A stretch of DNA of 64,000 bases, taken from the NCBI GenBank assembly GCA_965230425.1, contig CBDDKW010000018.1, positions 62,001-126,000 of the forward strand, written 5' to 3'. Below the pieces are notes generated by a model, which saw only the letters and a list, made by a program, of their open reading frames with translations, searched no databases and had not been told where the DNA came from. Origin of the DNA: CBDDKW01 sp965230425 (GTDB taxonomy: Bacteria; Pseudomonadota; Gammaproteobacteria; UBA1113). The number at the start of each line of letters is the position of its first letter. The first letter of the stretch is position 1. Positions 35,570 through 45,255 of the stretch are shown in pieces. Both the position numbers and the translations under genes were made by a program.

Positions 35570-36493
35570 TTATGTACCACTTGACGTTTCGGTTGTTAGC
35601 TTCAAAAATAATTCTTCCAGTCGAGTAGATTTGGTGCGCATACTCACTACATGAATATTATGCCGGGTTAATTCAGCCATTAACTCATTCAGCATATATG
35701 TACTATTGACACATACTTCTAAACTGGTTGGATTAAGCAACTGACAAGTAAACTGTTCCAGTGTGGGCGCTGCTTGTAAGGCATGTTTTAATTCTAAAAT
35801 ATAGGTTTGTACCTGCAGAGTTTCTAATAAACCACGCATACTGGTGTTTTCAACAATTGCACCTTGATCAATGATGGCAATATTTCGACACAGGTGTTCA
35901 GCTTCTTCTAAATAATGGGTAGTTAAAATAACCGTTACTCCTGCTTGGTTGATTTCCTGGAGAAACTCCCAAATACCACGACGTAACTCAATATCCACAC
36001 CTGCTGTTGGCTCATCTAAAATTAATAAGCGTGGCTCATGTAATAAAGCGCGGACAATCATTAAGCGTCGTTTCATACCACCCGATAAATGTCTGGCTTG
36101 AGAATGACGCTGCTTCCATAGGCCTAGTTTATGTAAATAATGCTCTGCTCTTTCTCTGGCAAGTTTCCTAGGTACACCATAGAAACCCGCTTGATTTAAA
36201 ATAATCTGTTCCACTGTTTCAAAAACAGCAAAATTAAACTCTTGGGGAACTAAGCCAATATTACGTTTAGCTTCTGCGTAATCGGTATCTAAATCATTCT
36301 CAAAGACATAAACCTGCCCTTCTGATTTACGCACCAACGAAGTGATAATACTAATAGTAGTGGACTTACCAGCACCATTAGGACCCAATAAAGCAAAGAA
36401 ATCACCCTCTTCCACATGCAAGCTGATCCCTTTGAGTGCTTCTACACCGTTATTATAGATTTTTTTTAAATCTTTGATCTCTATTGCATTCAT
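35570..36493 (-). CDS. yadG: ABC exporter ATPase (YadG-like)
   Basis: 307 residues. Walker A GPNGAGKSTT (39-48), the Q-loop in GLVPQEFNFAVF, signature LSGGMKRRLMIVRALLHEP, Walker B LLILDEPTAGVD, and the switch histidine in ILTTHYLEEAEHL. The C-terminal 80 residues are the usual regulatory extension of the drug/antibiotic-type ABC-2 ATPases. The gene overlaps the stop of the upstream MscK-like gene by 4 bp (ATGA) and precedes the permease gene by 8 bp, so all three are likely co-translated. Confidence 0.93.
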   Translation of the reverse strand: MNAIEIKDLKKIYNNGVEALKGISLHVEEGDFFALLGPNGAGKSTTISIITSLVRKSEGQVYVFENDLDTDYAEAKRNIGLVPQEFNFAVFETVEQIILNQAGFYGVPRKLARERAEHYLHKLGLWKQRHSQARHLSGGMKRRLMIVRALLHEPRLLILDEPTAGVDIELRRGIWEFLQEINQAGVTVILTTHYLEEAEHLCRNIAIIDQGAIVENTSMRGLLETLQVQTYILELKHALQAAPTLEQFTCQLLNPTSLEVCVNSTYMLNELMAELTRHNIHVVSMRTKSTRLEELFLKLTTETSSGT

Positions 36494-39400
36494 GATTGCG
36501 GTAGACTCTTCACATGTAAATCCTGTTGCGGATACGGTGGATGAATATTATGTTCGTAGAAACACTGCCATAGTGCAAATAAAACTTCAGACCTTACCGC
36601 GGCACGACTAATACATTGTTGTAAGTTAATAAAATAACGGACTTCAAACTCAATCAATGTATCATCAATATCTTTCATGAAAACTTGAGGCGCAGGATCA
36701 CTGACTACAGCGGGGATCTCTTTTAATACCCCAAACGCTAATTCTTGCACAAAAAGAGGACTATCAAGCCGACTAATTTTTAGAGAAATTACTGTACGTA
36801 CAATACTATCTTGATGAGTCCAATTCATAAAAGATTTCTCAAAGGTTTCTGAGTTGGGTACCAAAACTTCCATGTGATCCCAAGTTTTTACGGTCATCGA
36901 ACGCATACCAATGTGAGTCACTTCACCTTCAAAATTCCCAATAGAGACTAAGTCACCGGCACGTACTGGACGTTCAACCAATAATAATATGCCACTGACA
37001 TAGTTCCTTGCTAAATCACGTAAACCAAAACCCACACCAATAGCTAAACCACCTAAGATATAGCTAATCCCCGTCAGGTCAATACCAATCAAATCAAGTG
37101 CAATCAGAACACCTACAGCAACAACTGCATATTGAGTAAATGCTGAAAAACTATTCCTTGCTCCTATGTCGCGCGTCTTCGAAAACAACCAGCGATAGGA
37201 AAATTCACGGGTCCAACGTGCAACCCAAAATAAAATAATACTCGCAATAATAAACTCAACAATTTTCATCAAGGTCAATGGTGACCCTTTCATGTCAATA
37301 AGTGTATAGTTGAGCACGTGATCAATCTCTGTCACTAAGAATGAACCACGTCCCCAGTCATACAGGATGAATAGAAGAAATACTGCAAATGCCAATAAGC
37401 CTAGCTTCAATATTCGATCCAGGGGTCTTAAGATTGCTTGCGTCCATAACCACCCATTTCTCAATCTACGAATAAAAAACTCAGATAACCAGTCCATTAA
37501 ATCGTTTAAAAACCCACGCAACAATATATATCCTGATAATACTAAAATGAAAATGCCTTCATGCTTGCTGATGCTCCATGCTAAATCAACATAACCCAAC
37601 AGACCAATTACTGCTGTCGAAAATACGGTTAGAGGAATAAGCAAACACATGATTTTAACGACTCGCATCAAATATGGACGTGAGCCATCAATGAAAGACG
37701 CTAACATCGTTGGCACGACTTTCCAACCACGCAATAGAATAATAGAGGTGACCAGTAAGAATAGCATAAACATGCGGTTAAAAAAATCTCTCACTTCAAA
37801 ACCAACAGGCAATTGATGGCTCAAAACAGTCAGCATGGTTAAGACGCCACCGGCAAGTAAGACCCACTTTAAGTTGCGATATAAAATAACATCGTGACCA
37901 GAGGCACTGCTGACTGTTTCTAAGAGAGTGAGGCGAGCTAAACCTATAGCAAATTTAAATATAAACCAAACTAACCAGAGGGAAATAATCGGCGTAAATG
38001 ATTTAAAAGATATTTGACTCAAAAAGAATAACAGTACAATCCCTGCAAATACAAATAGTCCTTGCAAATTTCGGGCAATGAGCTGTAGACAAACATATGC
38101 GGTATTGTCGGCGAGGGTTGTACGATGTTCGGCAATTTTTTTGACACCTGCAGTAATAAATTTACGCGCGGATAACCAAGCTATGAATAATAGCACTTCT
38201 AAAATAACGATTTGCGCTACCCGCCAACCATGCAACTTATGAAAAGCTATAACCATTTGGTCTTTTAAAGCATTCAGCGACTGTACTGCTAAGCTAGGCA
38301 TCAAGACTAATTTTTGTCCTAATGATGCCCATGCCTTTACACTCAAACCCGGCATACCCTGGCGACGCGCTAGAGCACGGTTCAAATTTTGTTGTAACTC
38401 TAGTTGATATGTGCGGATTCGATCTTCGAGGGTACTAATTTCTTTAGCTACTTGTTGATATTTTGCTTGTAGCTTTTTTATCATTCCATTACTACTTTTG
38501 AAGTCATTCTGCGTCACAAGGTCTAAGTTTTGGGCTTTCTTATCTAGTACTTCACGATTAGCTAATAGCGCCAACTTACGGTTAACCATGGCTTTAATGT
38601 TCTCTGCTTCATTTAAAATGATACGCAATTGATTACTAGTTGTATTATACGCTGTAACTGTTTGTCTTTCTTTCGTACTATTTCCTAGCACACTCAATTG
38701 ATAAGTCAAACGTGCCAAAACTAATTGTAAATGACTAAGATTACTCATTTCTTGCGCTTCGAGAACATCAATTTCTAATTGTGCTCGCATGGATTTATTA
38801 GCTTTTTCTCCCTGCTGATCAAGCACGCTAATACGCTTATTTATCTCTGCAAGCTCACGTAACCATTTTTGCTGTTGCTGTTGCAAGGACTCTATCTTGA
38901 TTTGATATTTCTCCTGCACCCTACGTTGTTGATTGATCAAACTTAATTTATTAATATTATTTTTTAATTCTTCATGAGCAACAAAAGTTGCTTGGGCTAT
39001 TTCATAGCCTTGCTTGATAGCATCATATTGATCTTGCTGGATTTTTAATAAAGATTGATGGTAGTTTAATTGATTCTGTAATATTAATAATCGCGGCTTC
39101 ACTGCCTGCGTTTTACCTGCAGCTAAGGTTAGCTGTTGTAAATCATTTTGTAATTCTGAAATATTGGCTTGCGTAGCATCAATTGCTTGCTGTGCTTCTG
39201 TTTTTGCAATATTAGCGCCGTCTAGATTGGCATGAGCTAAAATCAGATCTAGGGTCACGCGCTCGATAACATGCTTATTGATATCACGTGGCAACATCAC
39301 CATCGCTTTGGTTTGCACGCTTTTTTGTAGCTGCGTTAAATTCTCTTGGCTAATTTGATTTTTTTGCTGTAACCACTGCAAGTGGGCTTGCGCTTGAGCT

Positions 39401-39552
39401 AAGGCGTCTTTTTGCTGCTGCATAGTTTCTGGGGTATGCGGTAATATAGCTCTTGCTGCATGAGCTGTTGTTAAACCTACGAACATAAGCCAGCACATTG
39501 TTAACGCAATAATTATCCGTATTTTATTTGTTCCTTCACACACTCGCACCAC
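36490..39552 (-). CDS. Large mechanosensitive channel, MscK/KefA-like
   Basis: 1020 residues. A hydrophobic signal (IIIALTMCWLMFVG) is followed by a long periplasmic coiled-coil domain (about 40-390, QLQKSVQTKAMV, AEINKRISVLDQQGE), then about 11 membrane segments. The MscS core near the C-terminus has GVGFGLRDLARNYVSGILLLVERPVRAGDLVSIG, EGEVTHIGMRSMTVKTWD, and VLVPNSETFEKSFMNW. It should open under membrane tension to release solutes. The exact start is uncertain: the frame opens with GTG at 39552, overlapping the AmpG-like gene by 17 bp, with a downstream ATG also possible. Confidence 0.9.
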   Translation of the reverse strand: MVRVCEGTNKIRIIIALTMCWLMFVGLTTAHAARAILPHTPETMQQQKDALAQAQAHLQWLQQKNQISQENLTQLQKSVQTKAMVMLPRDINKHVIERVTLDLILAHANLDGANIAKTEAQQAIDATQANISELQNDLQQLTLAAGKTQAVKPRLLILQNQLNYHQSLLKIQQDQYDAIKQGYEIAQATFVAHEELKNNINKLSLINQQRRVQEKYQIKIESLQQQQQKWLRELAEINKRISVLDQQGEKANKSMRAQLEIDVLEAQEMSNLSHLQLVLARLTYQLSVLGNSTKERQTVTAYNTTSNQLRIILNEAENIKAMVNRKLALLANREVLDKKAQNLDLVTQNDFKSSNGMIKKLQAKYQQVAKEISTLEDRIRTYQLELQQNLNRALARRQGMPGLSVKAWASLGQKLVLMPSLAVQSLNALKDQMVIAFHKLHGWRVAQIVILEVLLFIAWLSARKFITAGVKKIAEHRTTLADNTAYVCLQLIARNLQGLFVFAGIVLLFFLSQISFKSFTPIISLWLVWFIFKFAIGLARLTLLETVSSASGHDVILYRNLKWVLLAGGVLTMLTVLSHQLPVGFEVRDFFNRMFMLFLLVTSIILLRGWKVVPTMLASFIDGSRPYLMRVVKIMCLLIPLTVFSTAVIGLLGYVDLAWSISKHEGIFILVLSGYILLRGFLNDLMDWLSEFFIRRLRNGWLWTQAILRPLDRILKLGLLAFAVFLLFILYDWGRGSFLVTEIDHVLNYTLIDMKGSPLTLMKIVEFIIASIILFWVARWTREFSYRWLFSKTRDIGARNSFSAFTQYAVVAVGVLIALDLIGIDLTGISYILGGLAIGVGFGLRDLARNYVSGILLLVERPVRAGDLVSIGNFEGEVTHIGMRSMTVKTWDHMEVLVPNSETFEKSFMNWTHQDSIVRTVISLKISRLDSPLFVQELAFGVLKEIPAVVSDPAPQVFMKDIDDTLIEFEVRYFINLQQCISRAAVRSEVLFALWQCFYEHNIHPPYPQQDLHVKSLPQS

Positions 39553-40795
39553 CTACACTCTTTGAACCCAACTCTAAACGATGCCTTAACCACCATAATA
39601 AACACAAACCAGGCAGTGATAAAATCGCAGTCCATAGATAAAAATCAACCCAGCCAATATGCTCAACCATAACGCCGGCAATGGGTCCCACAAAGACTCT
39701 GCCTACCGCCGACAACGCGGTCAATAAGGCAAACTGTGAAGCCGTATAACGAATATTACATAGACTCATAAATAACACAATCAATGCGGTTGTGCCGAGG
39801 CCACCACAAAAATTTTCAATGAATATTGCCAGTGACATTACAGTATAGTTTTTGCCCACCAACGCTAACCACATTAATACTAGGTTGGAAACGCCCTGCA
39901 AAATACCAAAACTCATCAATGCACGGTACAAGCTTATTCTTGTCATCAAAATGCCGCCTAAAAAGACACCTGACAATGAAGCAATTAAACCGACTACTTT
40001 GGTGATTGCGCCTACATCTGTTTGACTAAAACCTATACCACGCAAAAGAAAAGTCGTGGTTAAAGACCCTGCAAATGCATCACCTAATTTATACAAAACA
40101 ATCATCACTAAAATGGCAATGGCACTATCACGCCGCAAAAAGTCCATAAATGATTCCACAAAGGTGGCAATCAAAGAATGTGGCGGTGCTTTTTCACGCC
40201 GAGGTTCTGGAGCAAAAACAGTAATAATGGTACATATCACCATTATCCCCCCCATCCAACGGAACGTGTGCACCCAACCAATATGATCCGCCATGATAAA
40301 AGCTAAACCGCCTGAGACAACCATGGCAATACGGTAACCAGTGACGCCAAAAGCGACACCTAAACCACGCTCCCGAGGTAATAAAATTTCAGTACGATAA
40401 GCATCAATGGTAATATCTTGATTCGCAGAAAAGAATGCCACCGTTAAACCAATGGTCCACATAAGCCATGGGTTTAACATAGGGTGACAAAACGTTAGCG
40501 CAAAAATAGCAGCCGTAAGTGCCAATTGCATCAACAAAATCCAACCACGACGACGCCCGAATACTGGCGGATAAAAACGATCGAAGAAAAATGCCCAGAG
40601 AAATTTGAACACATAGGGTAAGCCCAATAAACCAAGTGTACCAATAGTCACTAAACTGGCACCAGCCTTAGTATACCAGCCTTGTAGTGCTGAGCCTGTT
40701 AGGGCAAGGGGTAAACCTGAAGCAAATCCAAGTAAAGTAACAATGATTAATCGGTGAGTAGCATGGAGGTAATAATATGTTTTTTTGCTGAGCAC
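39536..40795 (-). CDS. ampG: AmpG-like muropeptide permease (major facilitator)
   Basis: 419 residues from a GTG at 40795. The open frame could run to 40864, but those codons lie inside the terminator hairpin of the preceding mip gene, so they are not coding. Twelve membrane segments carry the AmpG pattern: LLGFASGLPLALTGSALQGWYT, YVFKFLWAFFFDRFYPP, GRRRGWILLMQL, and SANQDITIDAYRTEIL with the conserved D-A-Y-R. AmpG imports anhydro-muropeptides for cell-wall recycling. A purine-rich GAGAGAGG lies just before the GTG. It overlaps the MscK-like gene and heads that operon. Confidence 0.9.
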   Translation of the reverse strand: MLSKKTYYYLHATHRLIIVTLLGFASGLPLALTGSALQGWYTKAGASLVTIGTLGLLGLPYVFKFLWAFFFDRFYPPVFGRRRGWILLMQLALTAAIFALTFCHPMLNPWLMWTIGLTVAFFSANQDITIDAYRTEILLPRERGLGVAFGVTGYRIAMVVSGGLAFIMADHIGWVHTFRWMGGIMVICTIITVFAPEPRREKAPPHSLIATFVESFMDFLRRDSAIAILVMIVLYKLGDAFAGSLTTTFLLRGIGFSQTDVGAITKVVGLIASLSGVFLGGILMTRISLYRALMSFGILQGVSNLVLMWLALVGKNYTVMSLAIFIENFCGGLGTTALIVLFMSLCNIRYTASQFALLTALSAVGRVFVGPIAGVMVEHIGWVDFYLWTAILSLPGLCLLWWLRHRLELGSKSVGGASV

Positions 40796-40825
40796 GGCCT
40801 CTCTCGCTATGCGTTGACTGAAACA

Positions 40826-40869
40826 AATAAGTAAGTGGGATAAGCTCACACTTATCCCACTCACTTATT
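40826..40869 (-). terminator. Strong hairpin terminator of the mip gene
   Basis: A 19-base arm at 40826-40844 pairs with 40851-40869 with a single mismatch around a 6-base loop. On the minus strand it begins 11 bases after the mip stop and is followed by TTATTTGTTT. It rules out the longer start of the AmpG-like gene. Confidence 0.88.
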
Positions 40870-40879
40870 CTAAAAGTAA

Positions 40880-41689
40880 TTAACTTTCGGTTTGCTGCTT
40901 AGCATCCGGGTTTTTATTACTGACGGAAATTAAATGTACTTTGAACACTAATGTTTCATTAGGGCCAATAGGTCCACCTAAGCCACGCTCACCGTAAGCA
41001 AGATTTGCTGGGATGTAGAGCATATAGGTTGCACCTGGAGCCATTAATTTTAAGCCTTCTTGCCAACCTTGGATCACTTGAGATAACTTGAAAGTAATCG
41101 GCTGACCACGTTCGTATGTGCTATCAAATACTTGACCATTTAAGGTTTTGCCTTCGTAGTTCACTGTCACATAGTCATTTTCCGTAGGTTTAGTGCCTTT
41201 ACCTGCTTCAACGACTTTATATTGTAAGCCACTAGGAAGTGATTCAACACCTGGCTTTTTCGCATTCTCGGCAAGAAATGCTTGACCTTCTTTGGCATTT
41301 TTATCACCTATGGCTGTTTGCTGTTGTTGCTGTTGAGCAATGATTTTCTTTTGAAAAGCAGCCAAAGTATCTTCCATGTCTTTTTGGCTCATCTTACCTT
41401 TACCGCCGGTCATGCCGTCTTGAATACCTTGCGCCAGTACATTAGGTTGAATTTGAATATTTTGCGCTTTTAAATTTTCGCCCATATCGTAACCAATGGC
41501 ATAACTTACTTTTTCTTGCTCTGTTTTAAATGCAGCATGGCCTTGGTTGCTTGCATGATGTGCAGTTGCATTTTGTTTCATTGCTGCTGGGTTCGCTGGT
41601 GCTACAGCGTTTTGGTTTGCTGGCGCCGCATTGGCTTGCATAGCAAATAAACCGACCGTTGCAGCAGTTATCATTAATCGTAATTTCAT
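40880..41689 (-). CDS. mip: Mip-type FKBP peptidyl-prolyl isomerase
   Basis: 269 residues. A signal peptide (MKLRLMITAATVGLFAMQANA) is followed by an Ala/Asn/Pro-rich linker and an N-terminal dimerisation/helix domain (KVSYAIGYDMGENLKAQNIQ, DTLAAFQKKIIAQQQQQQ). A complete C-terminal FKBP domain comes next: DYVTVNYEGKTLNGQVFDST, VIQGWQEGLKLM, IPANLAYGERG and NETLVFKVHLISV. This is the architecture of Legionella Mip and E. coli FkpA, periplasmic or surface isomerases that help folding and, in Legionella, infection of host cells. Start ATG with AGGGAG 7 bases upstream. The N-linker is longer than in Legionella. Confidence 0.94.
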   Translation of the reverse strand: MKLRLMITAATVGLFAMQANAAPANQNAVAPANPAAMKQNATAHHASNQGHAAFKTEQEKVSYAIGYDMGENLKAQNIQIQPNVLAQGIQDGMTGGKGKMSQKDMEDTLAAFQKKIIAQQQQQQTAIGDKNAKEGQAFLAENAKKPGVESLPSGLQYKVVEAGKGTKPTENDYVTVNYEGKTLNGQVFDSTYERGQPITFKLSQVIQGWQEGLKLMAPGATYMLYIPANLAYGERGLGGPIGPNETLVFKVHLISVSNKNPDAKQQTES

Positions 41690-41915
41690 TGTAACTCCCT
41701 ACCTGTGTCCTATTGATATAAATTGACCTTCCAACCTTATCTTCATAGAAGCTTAAGGCCCTCACATTCTGCCCGATCTATAATAAAATGCCTAGCCTTT
41801 TTTAACTCCTACAACACACCTGGTAGAATTATATACAAAAGGACGGTGAGGCAGTAACATTTGCTATTAGCAACTAATCAATTACAATTATTATAACTAC
41901 ATGAGGCAATATAAA

Positions 41916-43289
41916 ATGAGTGTTAGCATATTTGAACTTTTTTCCATCGGCATCGGCCCATCCAGCTCACATACCGTCGGCCCAATGACAGCAGCAGCTA
42001 ATTTTACTCAACAGCTTGTTGATGCTGATAATCTAGACAAGGTGGTACAACTGCAAGTTGATTTATACGGTTCCCTCGCGCTCACCGGTAAAGGTCATAG
42101 TACTGATACAGCGATTCTCATGGGCTTAGAGGCAGAGCGACCACACCGCGTCGATCCTAGCTCCATCCAACCTCGCTGCCAGCAAATTCATCAAACCAAG
42201 CAATTAACATTCGCTGGGCAATGTCTTATCCACTTTGATCCAGAAACTGATTTAGTTTTTCATCAGCAAGAGTTTTTACCACGCCATGCCAATGGCATGA
42301 AGTTTTCGGCAAAAGATGCTAATGATGATCTACTGTTACAAAAAACTTATTATTCCATTGGCGGTGGCTTTGTCATTGACGATGAAAACTTTGATCAGGA
42401 TATGGATGATGGCGCAACTGTCGCATTTCCCTTTGCAACCGCAAAAGAATTAAAAACACTGTGTGAGGAAAATAACTTAACCATTAGCGAACTCATGTTA
42501 AAAAATGAATTACACTGGCGTAGCAATACTGAAGTCAAAACAAAACTCTTAGAAATTGCCGATACCATGGCAGAATGCATCCAAGCAGGGATCCATCATA
42601 CCGGCATTCTTCCAGGTGGTTTGAACGTTAAACGCCGCGCTCCTGATTTATATAAAAAACTCCAAGAAAAAGATCAAGGCAAAGAAAAATCCGAAGCTGA
42701 TATGTTTAACTGGCTCAACCTATGTGCCCTTGCCGTTAATGAAGAGAATGCTGCAGGTGGACGTATTGTCACGGCACCCACTAATGGCGCTGCAGGCATT
42801 ATTCCGGCGGTATTAGCCTACTATAAAAATTTCTGCACAGAAGTGTCTGAAGCAGGCATTATTGAATACTTACTCACTGCGGGTGCCATTGCCATACTTT
42901 ATAAAAAAGGCGCCTCTATTTCAGCCGCAGAAGTAGGCTGTCAAGGTGAAGTGGGTGTAGCCTGTTCCATGGCCGCCGGTGCCTTAGCCGCAGTACTAGG
43001 TGGTAGTTTACAACAAATTTTAAATGCAGCAGAAATTGGTATGGAACACAACTTAGGTCTCACCTGTGATCCTATTAAAGGCTTAGTACAAATCCCCTGT
43101 ATTGAACGCAATACCATGGGTACTGTGCAAGCCATTAATGCCGCCAAACTCGCCTTAATGGAAAATCATGAAACCAAAGTATCCCTAGATGATGTCATTG
43201 CTACCATGCTGCAAACAGGACGCGATATGCAAAATAAATACAAAGAAACCTCCCAAGGTGGCTTAGCGGTGAATACACCTGAATGTTAG
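41916..43289 (+). CDS. sdaA: L-serine ammonia-lyase
   Basis: 457 residues from the ATG at 41916, preferred over 41901 because AGG is well placed and family proteins start near SVSIFELFSIGIGPSSSHTVGP. The enzyme deaminates serine to pyruvate using a [4Fe-4S] cluster. Visible: GIGPSSSHT, TGKGHSTDTAILMGLE, the serine-binding region VTAPTNGAAGIIPAVLAYY, and the cluster cysteines in EVGCQGEVGVACSMAAGA and LTCDPIKGLVQIPCIERN. The beta and alpha parts are in one chain, as in E. coli SdaA. Serine is a favoured carbon source of Legionella relatives. Confidence 0.97.
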   Translation: MSVSIFELFSIGIGPSSSHTVGPMTAAANFTQQLVDADNLDKVVQLQVDLYGSLALTGKGHSTDTAILMGLEAERPHRVDPSSIQPRCQQIHQTKQLTFAGQCLIHFDPETDLVFHQQEFLPRHANGMKFSAKDANDDLLLQKTYYSIGGGFVIDDENFDQDMDDGATVAFPFATAKELKTLCEENNLTISELMLKNELHWRSNTEVKTKLLEIADTMAECIQAGIHHTGILPGGLNVKRRAPDLYKKLQEKDQGKEKSEADMFNWLNLCALAVNEENAAGGRIVTAPTNGAAGIIPAVLAYYKNFCTEVSEAGIIEYLLTAGAIAILYKKGASISAAEVGCQGEVGVACSMAAGALAAVLGGSLQQILNAAEIGMEHNLGLTCDPIKGLVQIPCIERNTMGTVQAINAAKLALMENHETKVSLDDVIATMLQTGRDMQNKYKETSQGGLAVNTPEC

Positions 43290-43309
43290 TTTGCACAACA
43301 GGAAATACC

Positions 43310-43398
43310 TTTTTTCAACAACTCAGATGCAAGCGACCGAGATTGCTTTGCTTATATGATTTCACCTGCGCGGACAACCCGAGCTAACGGCAACCGAC
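43310..43398 (-). repeat. Dispersed repeat, copy A (partner at 56980-57060)
   Basis: Read on the minus strand, this segment matches 56980-57060 on the plus strand: shared runs include CCGCGCAGG-GAAATCATA, CAATCTCGGTCGCTTGC and GAGTTGTT. It lies in the gene-free stretch 43290-43696; the rest of that stretch shows nothing else I can support. Confidence 0.75.
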
Positions 43399-43696
43399 AA
43401 AGAATCAAGTTAAGTAATTGTTAATTCAGATTTGCAGCAAATGCTACTGTATCAATTGCATGTACCAAGATCACCGTAACTGGCATTTTTTACTTACCCC
43501 ATCTATTATTAGAACAAGCACGGAGCAACTTCGCTTGCACTGTAGGGTTCGAGAACCAACTACTCACTTAATCTGCAACTATCTCTGCAAGTTTACCTTA
43601 AGGGAATAAACTCATCTTCCAACCACAGAATCTAACTGGCAATGCAGCGTTGTATTTAGCTGTTTGATGACAAGTAATCTGAATAAGGGTTAGCTG

Positions 43697-45124
43697 GTGG
43701 ATGGGGCAAAAGATAGCAAACAAACGACATCGGCACCAAAAACGTCGATAACAAGTAACGCGCAGATGATAGCTGAGGCGCTGGCTATTACCATTCAAGA
43801 AGAGTTAACGGCTTTTCCTCTGGATATGCGCCCACAGGATAAAAATCACTTTGTTAATATACTCGAAGATGAAGTTCCCTTACGCAGCCAATTGCAATTC
43901 CAAACTCATGCCGGCACTAGTAGCGCTAAAGTATTGTTGAGTGAACCATTAAACCCCGAGGAAGATGAGGAAGGCTGTCCATTGTTCTGCATGGTACATA
44001 ATGATTTTGTCTTGCATAAAGGCATGGATGTAGATCATGCCCAGCCCTATAAAACGATTCGTGAACGTCAAATTGCACTGCTGAATTATTTAAATGATCA
44101 GAATAATCAAACAATTACTGATATATTACTACAGCAGCCCAATATGAATGATTTCTTTCGACGCGATTTGAATAGTCAGACGATTAAAGCTACCCGTTAT
44201 TTTTACCGTTTATGCTACAATGAGGTAGATAATTTATGGCTTTTGTGTCATGCTTGCAACCTGGAAAAAAGTGATAAAGAGCCTTTAAAGTGGTTTGAAA
44301 ACATCAGCCACTTTGGCACTACGTTTCTCCATGATGTAGCTACACTAGGCGATTTACAAGCAGGTATTCTGTTAGATAAACTTACTTTTATTAATGCAAA
44401 CGATATAAAAATAAAGATTGGCTCGCGGGCTATTAGCATCACAAATGATTCGAGAAAAAAACAAGGCTTAGGCAAGTTTGCACGAGATTGGTATTTTGAA
44501 AAATACCATCTAATGTTCACTGTACACTGCGAATATTACACGGAAAATTATGCAGATATAAAAGAAAAATTAACTGAAATCAGGGAGCTAGTTTTAGAAA
44601 AGCATATGGAAGATGCAACCAGGAAATTAAAAACCTTGAAGCAGGCAATAGATGCATCTAAAGCAAGTTTTAGCGGCACTTATGCCGCCGAAAAGTCAAA
44701 GCAAGGGAGCAGCGACAGTGGTAGTGATTCGCCCGGGGAAAAAGAAACAAGATTTCAAGAACATAAGGAAGCCGCAGAAAAAATAGCGACTAACATGCAT
44801 CATATAAAAAAAATAAAAAAAACCATCAAAAGTCATTTATCACCAGAAGTTGCTGAAGAGTGCGCTCGACATTTAAGAGAAACTCACAAAAATGTTACTA
44901 TAACCCGAGATATATGGAAAAATATACAAAATAGTCTAGAAAATCGTCTAGCTAAATCTGAAATTAACAATATCGACACAGCAACATTAAAACTTTGGTT
45001 AGATGAACTATACCAGAAATATAGTACTCATACCTTTTCTGAATCTGAAAAAAAAGTAATAAAAGCAAAGAAAGTGATACTGAAGAGGAACGTGATTCAG
45101 TTGAGCAGGCAGAAAAACGGATAA
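43697..45124 (+). CDS. HNH-nuclease-like orphan protein with a -1 frame extension
   Basis: 475 residues from a GTG start with AAGGG 7 bases upstream; the next in-frame ATG is residue 24. A zinc-type HNH signature is visible: C94-x3-C98, the D-H pair DVDHAQPY (111-118), N179, and C184-HA-C187-N188 with K191 (NLWLLCHACNLEKSDK). The C-terminal half (about 270-475) is charged and coiled, with an acidic spacer QGSSDSGSDSPGEKE. After the tract of eight A at 45048-45055, the 0 frame reads basic nonsense-like residues to 45124. The -1 frame reads SNKSKESDTEEERDSVEQAE...KRGPSM and ends at 45144. Effector, bacteriocin or nuclease-toxin roles are all possible. Confidence 0.7.
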   Translation: MDGAKDSKQTTSAPKTSITSNAQMIAEALAITIQEELTAFPLDMRPQDKNHFVNILEDEVPLRSQLQFQTHAGTSSAKVLLSEPLNPEEDEEGCPLFCMVHNDFVLHKGMDVDHAQPYKTIRERQIALLNYLNDQNNQTITDILLQQPNMNDFFRRDLNSQTIKATRYFYRLCYNEVDNLWLLCHACNLEKSDKEPLKWFENISHFGTTFLHDVATLGDLQAGILLDKLTFINANDIKIKIGSRAISITNDSRKKQGLGKFARDWYFEKYHLMFTVHCEYYTENYADIKEKLTEIRELVLEKHMEDATRKLKTLKQAIDASKASFSGTYAAEKSKQGSSDSGSDSPGEKETRFQEHKEAAEKIATNMHHIKKIKKTIKSHLSPEVAEECARHLRETHKNVTITRDIWKNIQNSLENRLAKSEINNIDTATLKLWLDELYQKYSTHTFSESEKKVIKAKKVILKRNVIQLSRQKNG

Positions 45125-45255
45125 AACGTGGGCCTAGCATGTAAATAGCGGGTGTCAATAACTTTCTTACTACTGATTAAATACACAAATCTATAGTGAT
45201 ATAAACAAACTCTACAATGTAAAATACTATCACTACAGGACAGAGACTAAATGAT

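Noticed and set aside
36490..39552. Potassium efflux system KefA with a transporter role
   Set aside because: The C-terminal core is MscS-like; the name KefA is historical, so the call is mechanosensitive channel.
40796..40864. N-terminal extension of the AmpG-like gene
   Set aside because: These codons lie within the mip terminator hairpin and do not match the family; the GTG at 40795 is a better start.
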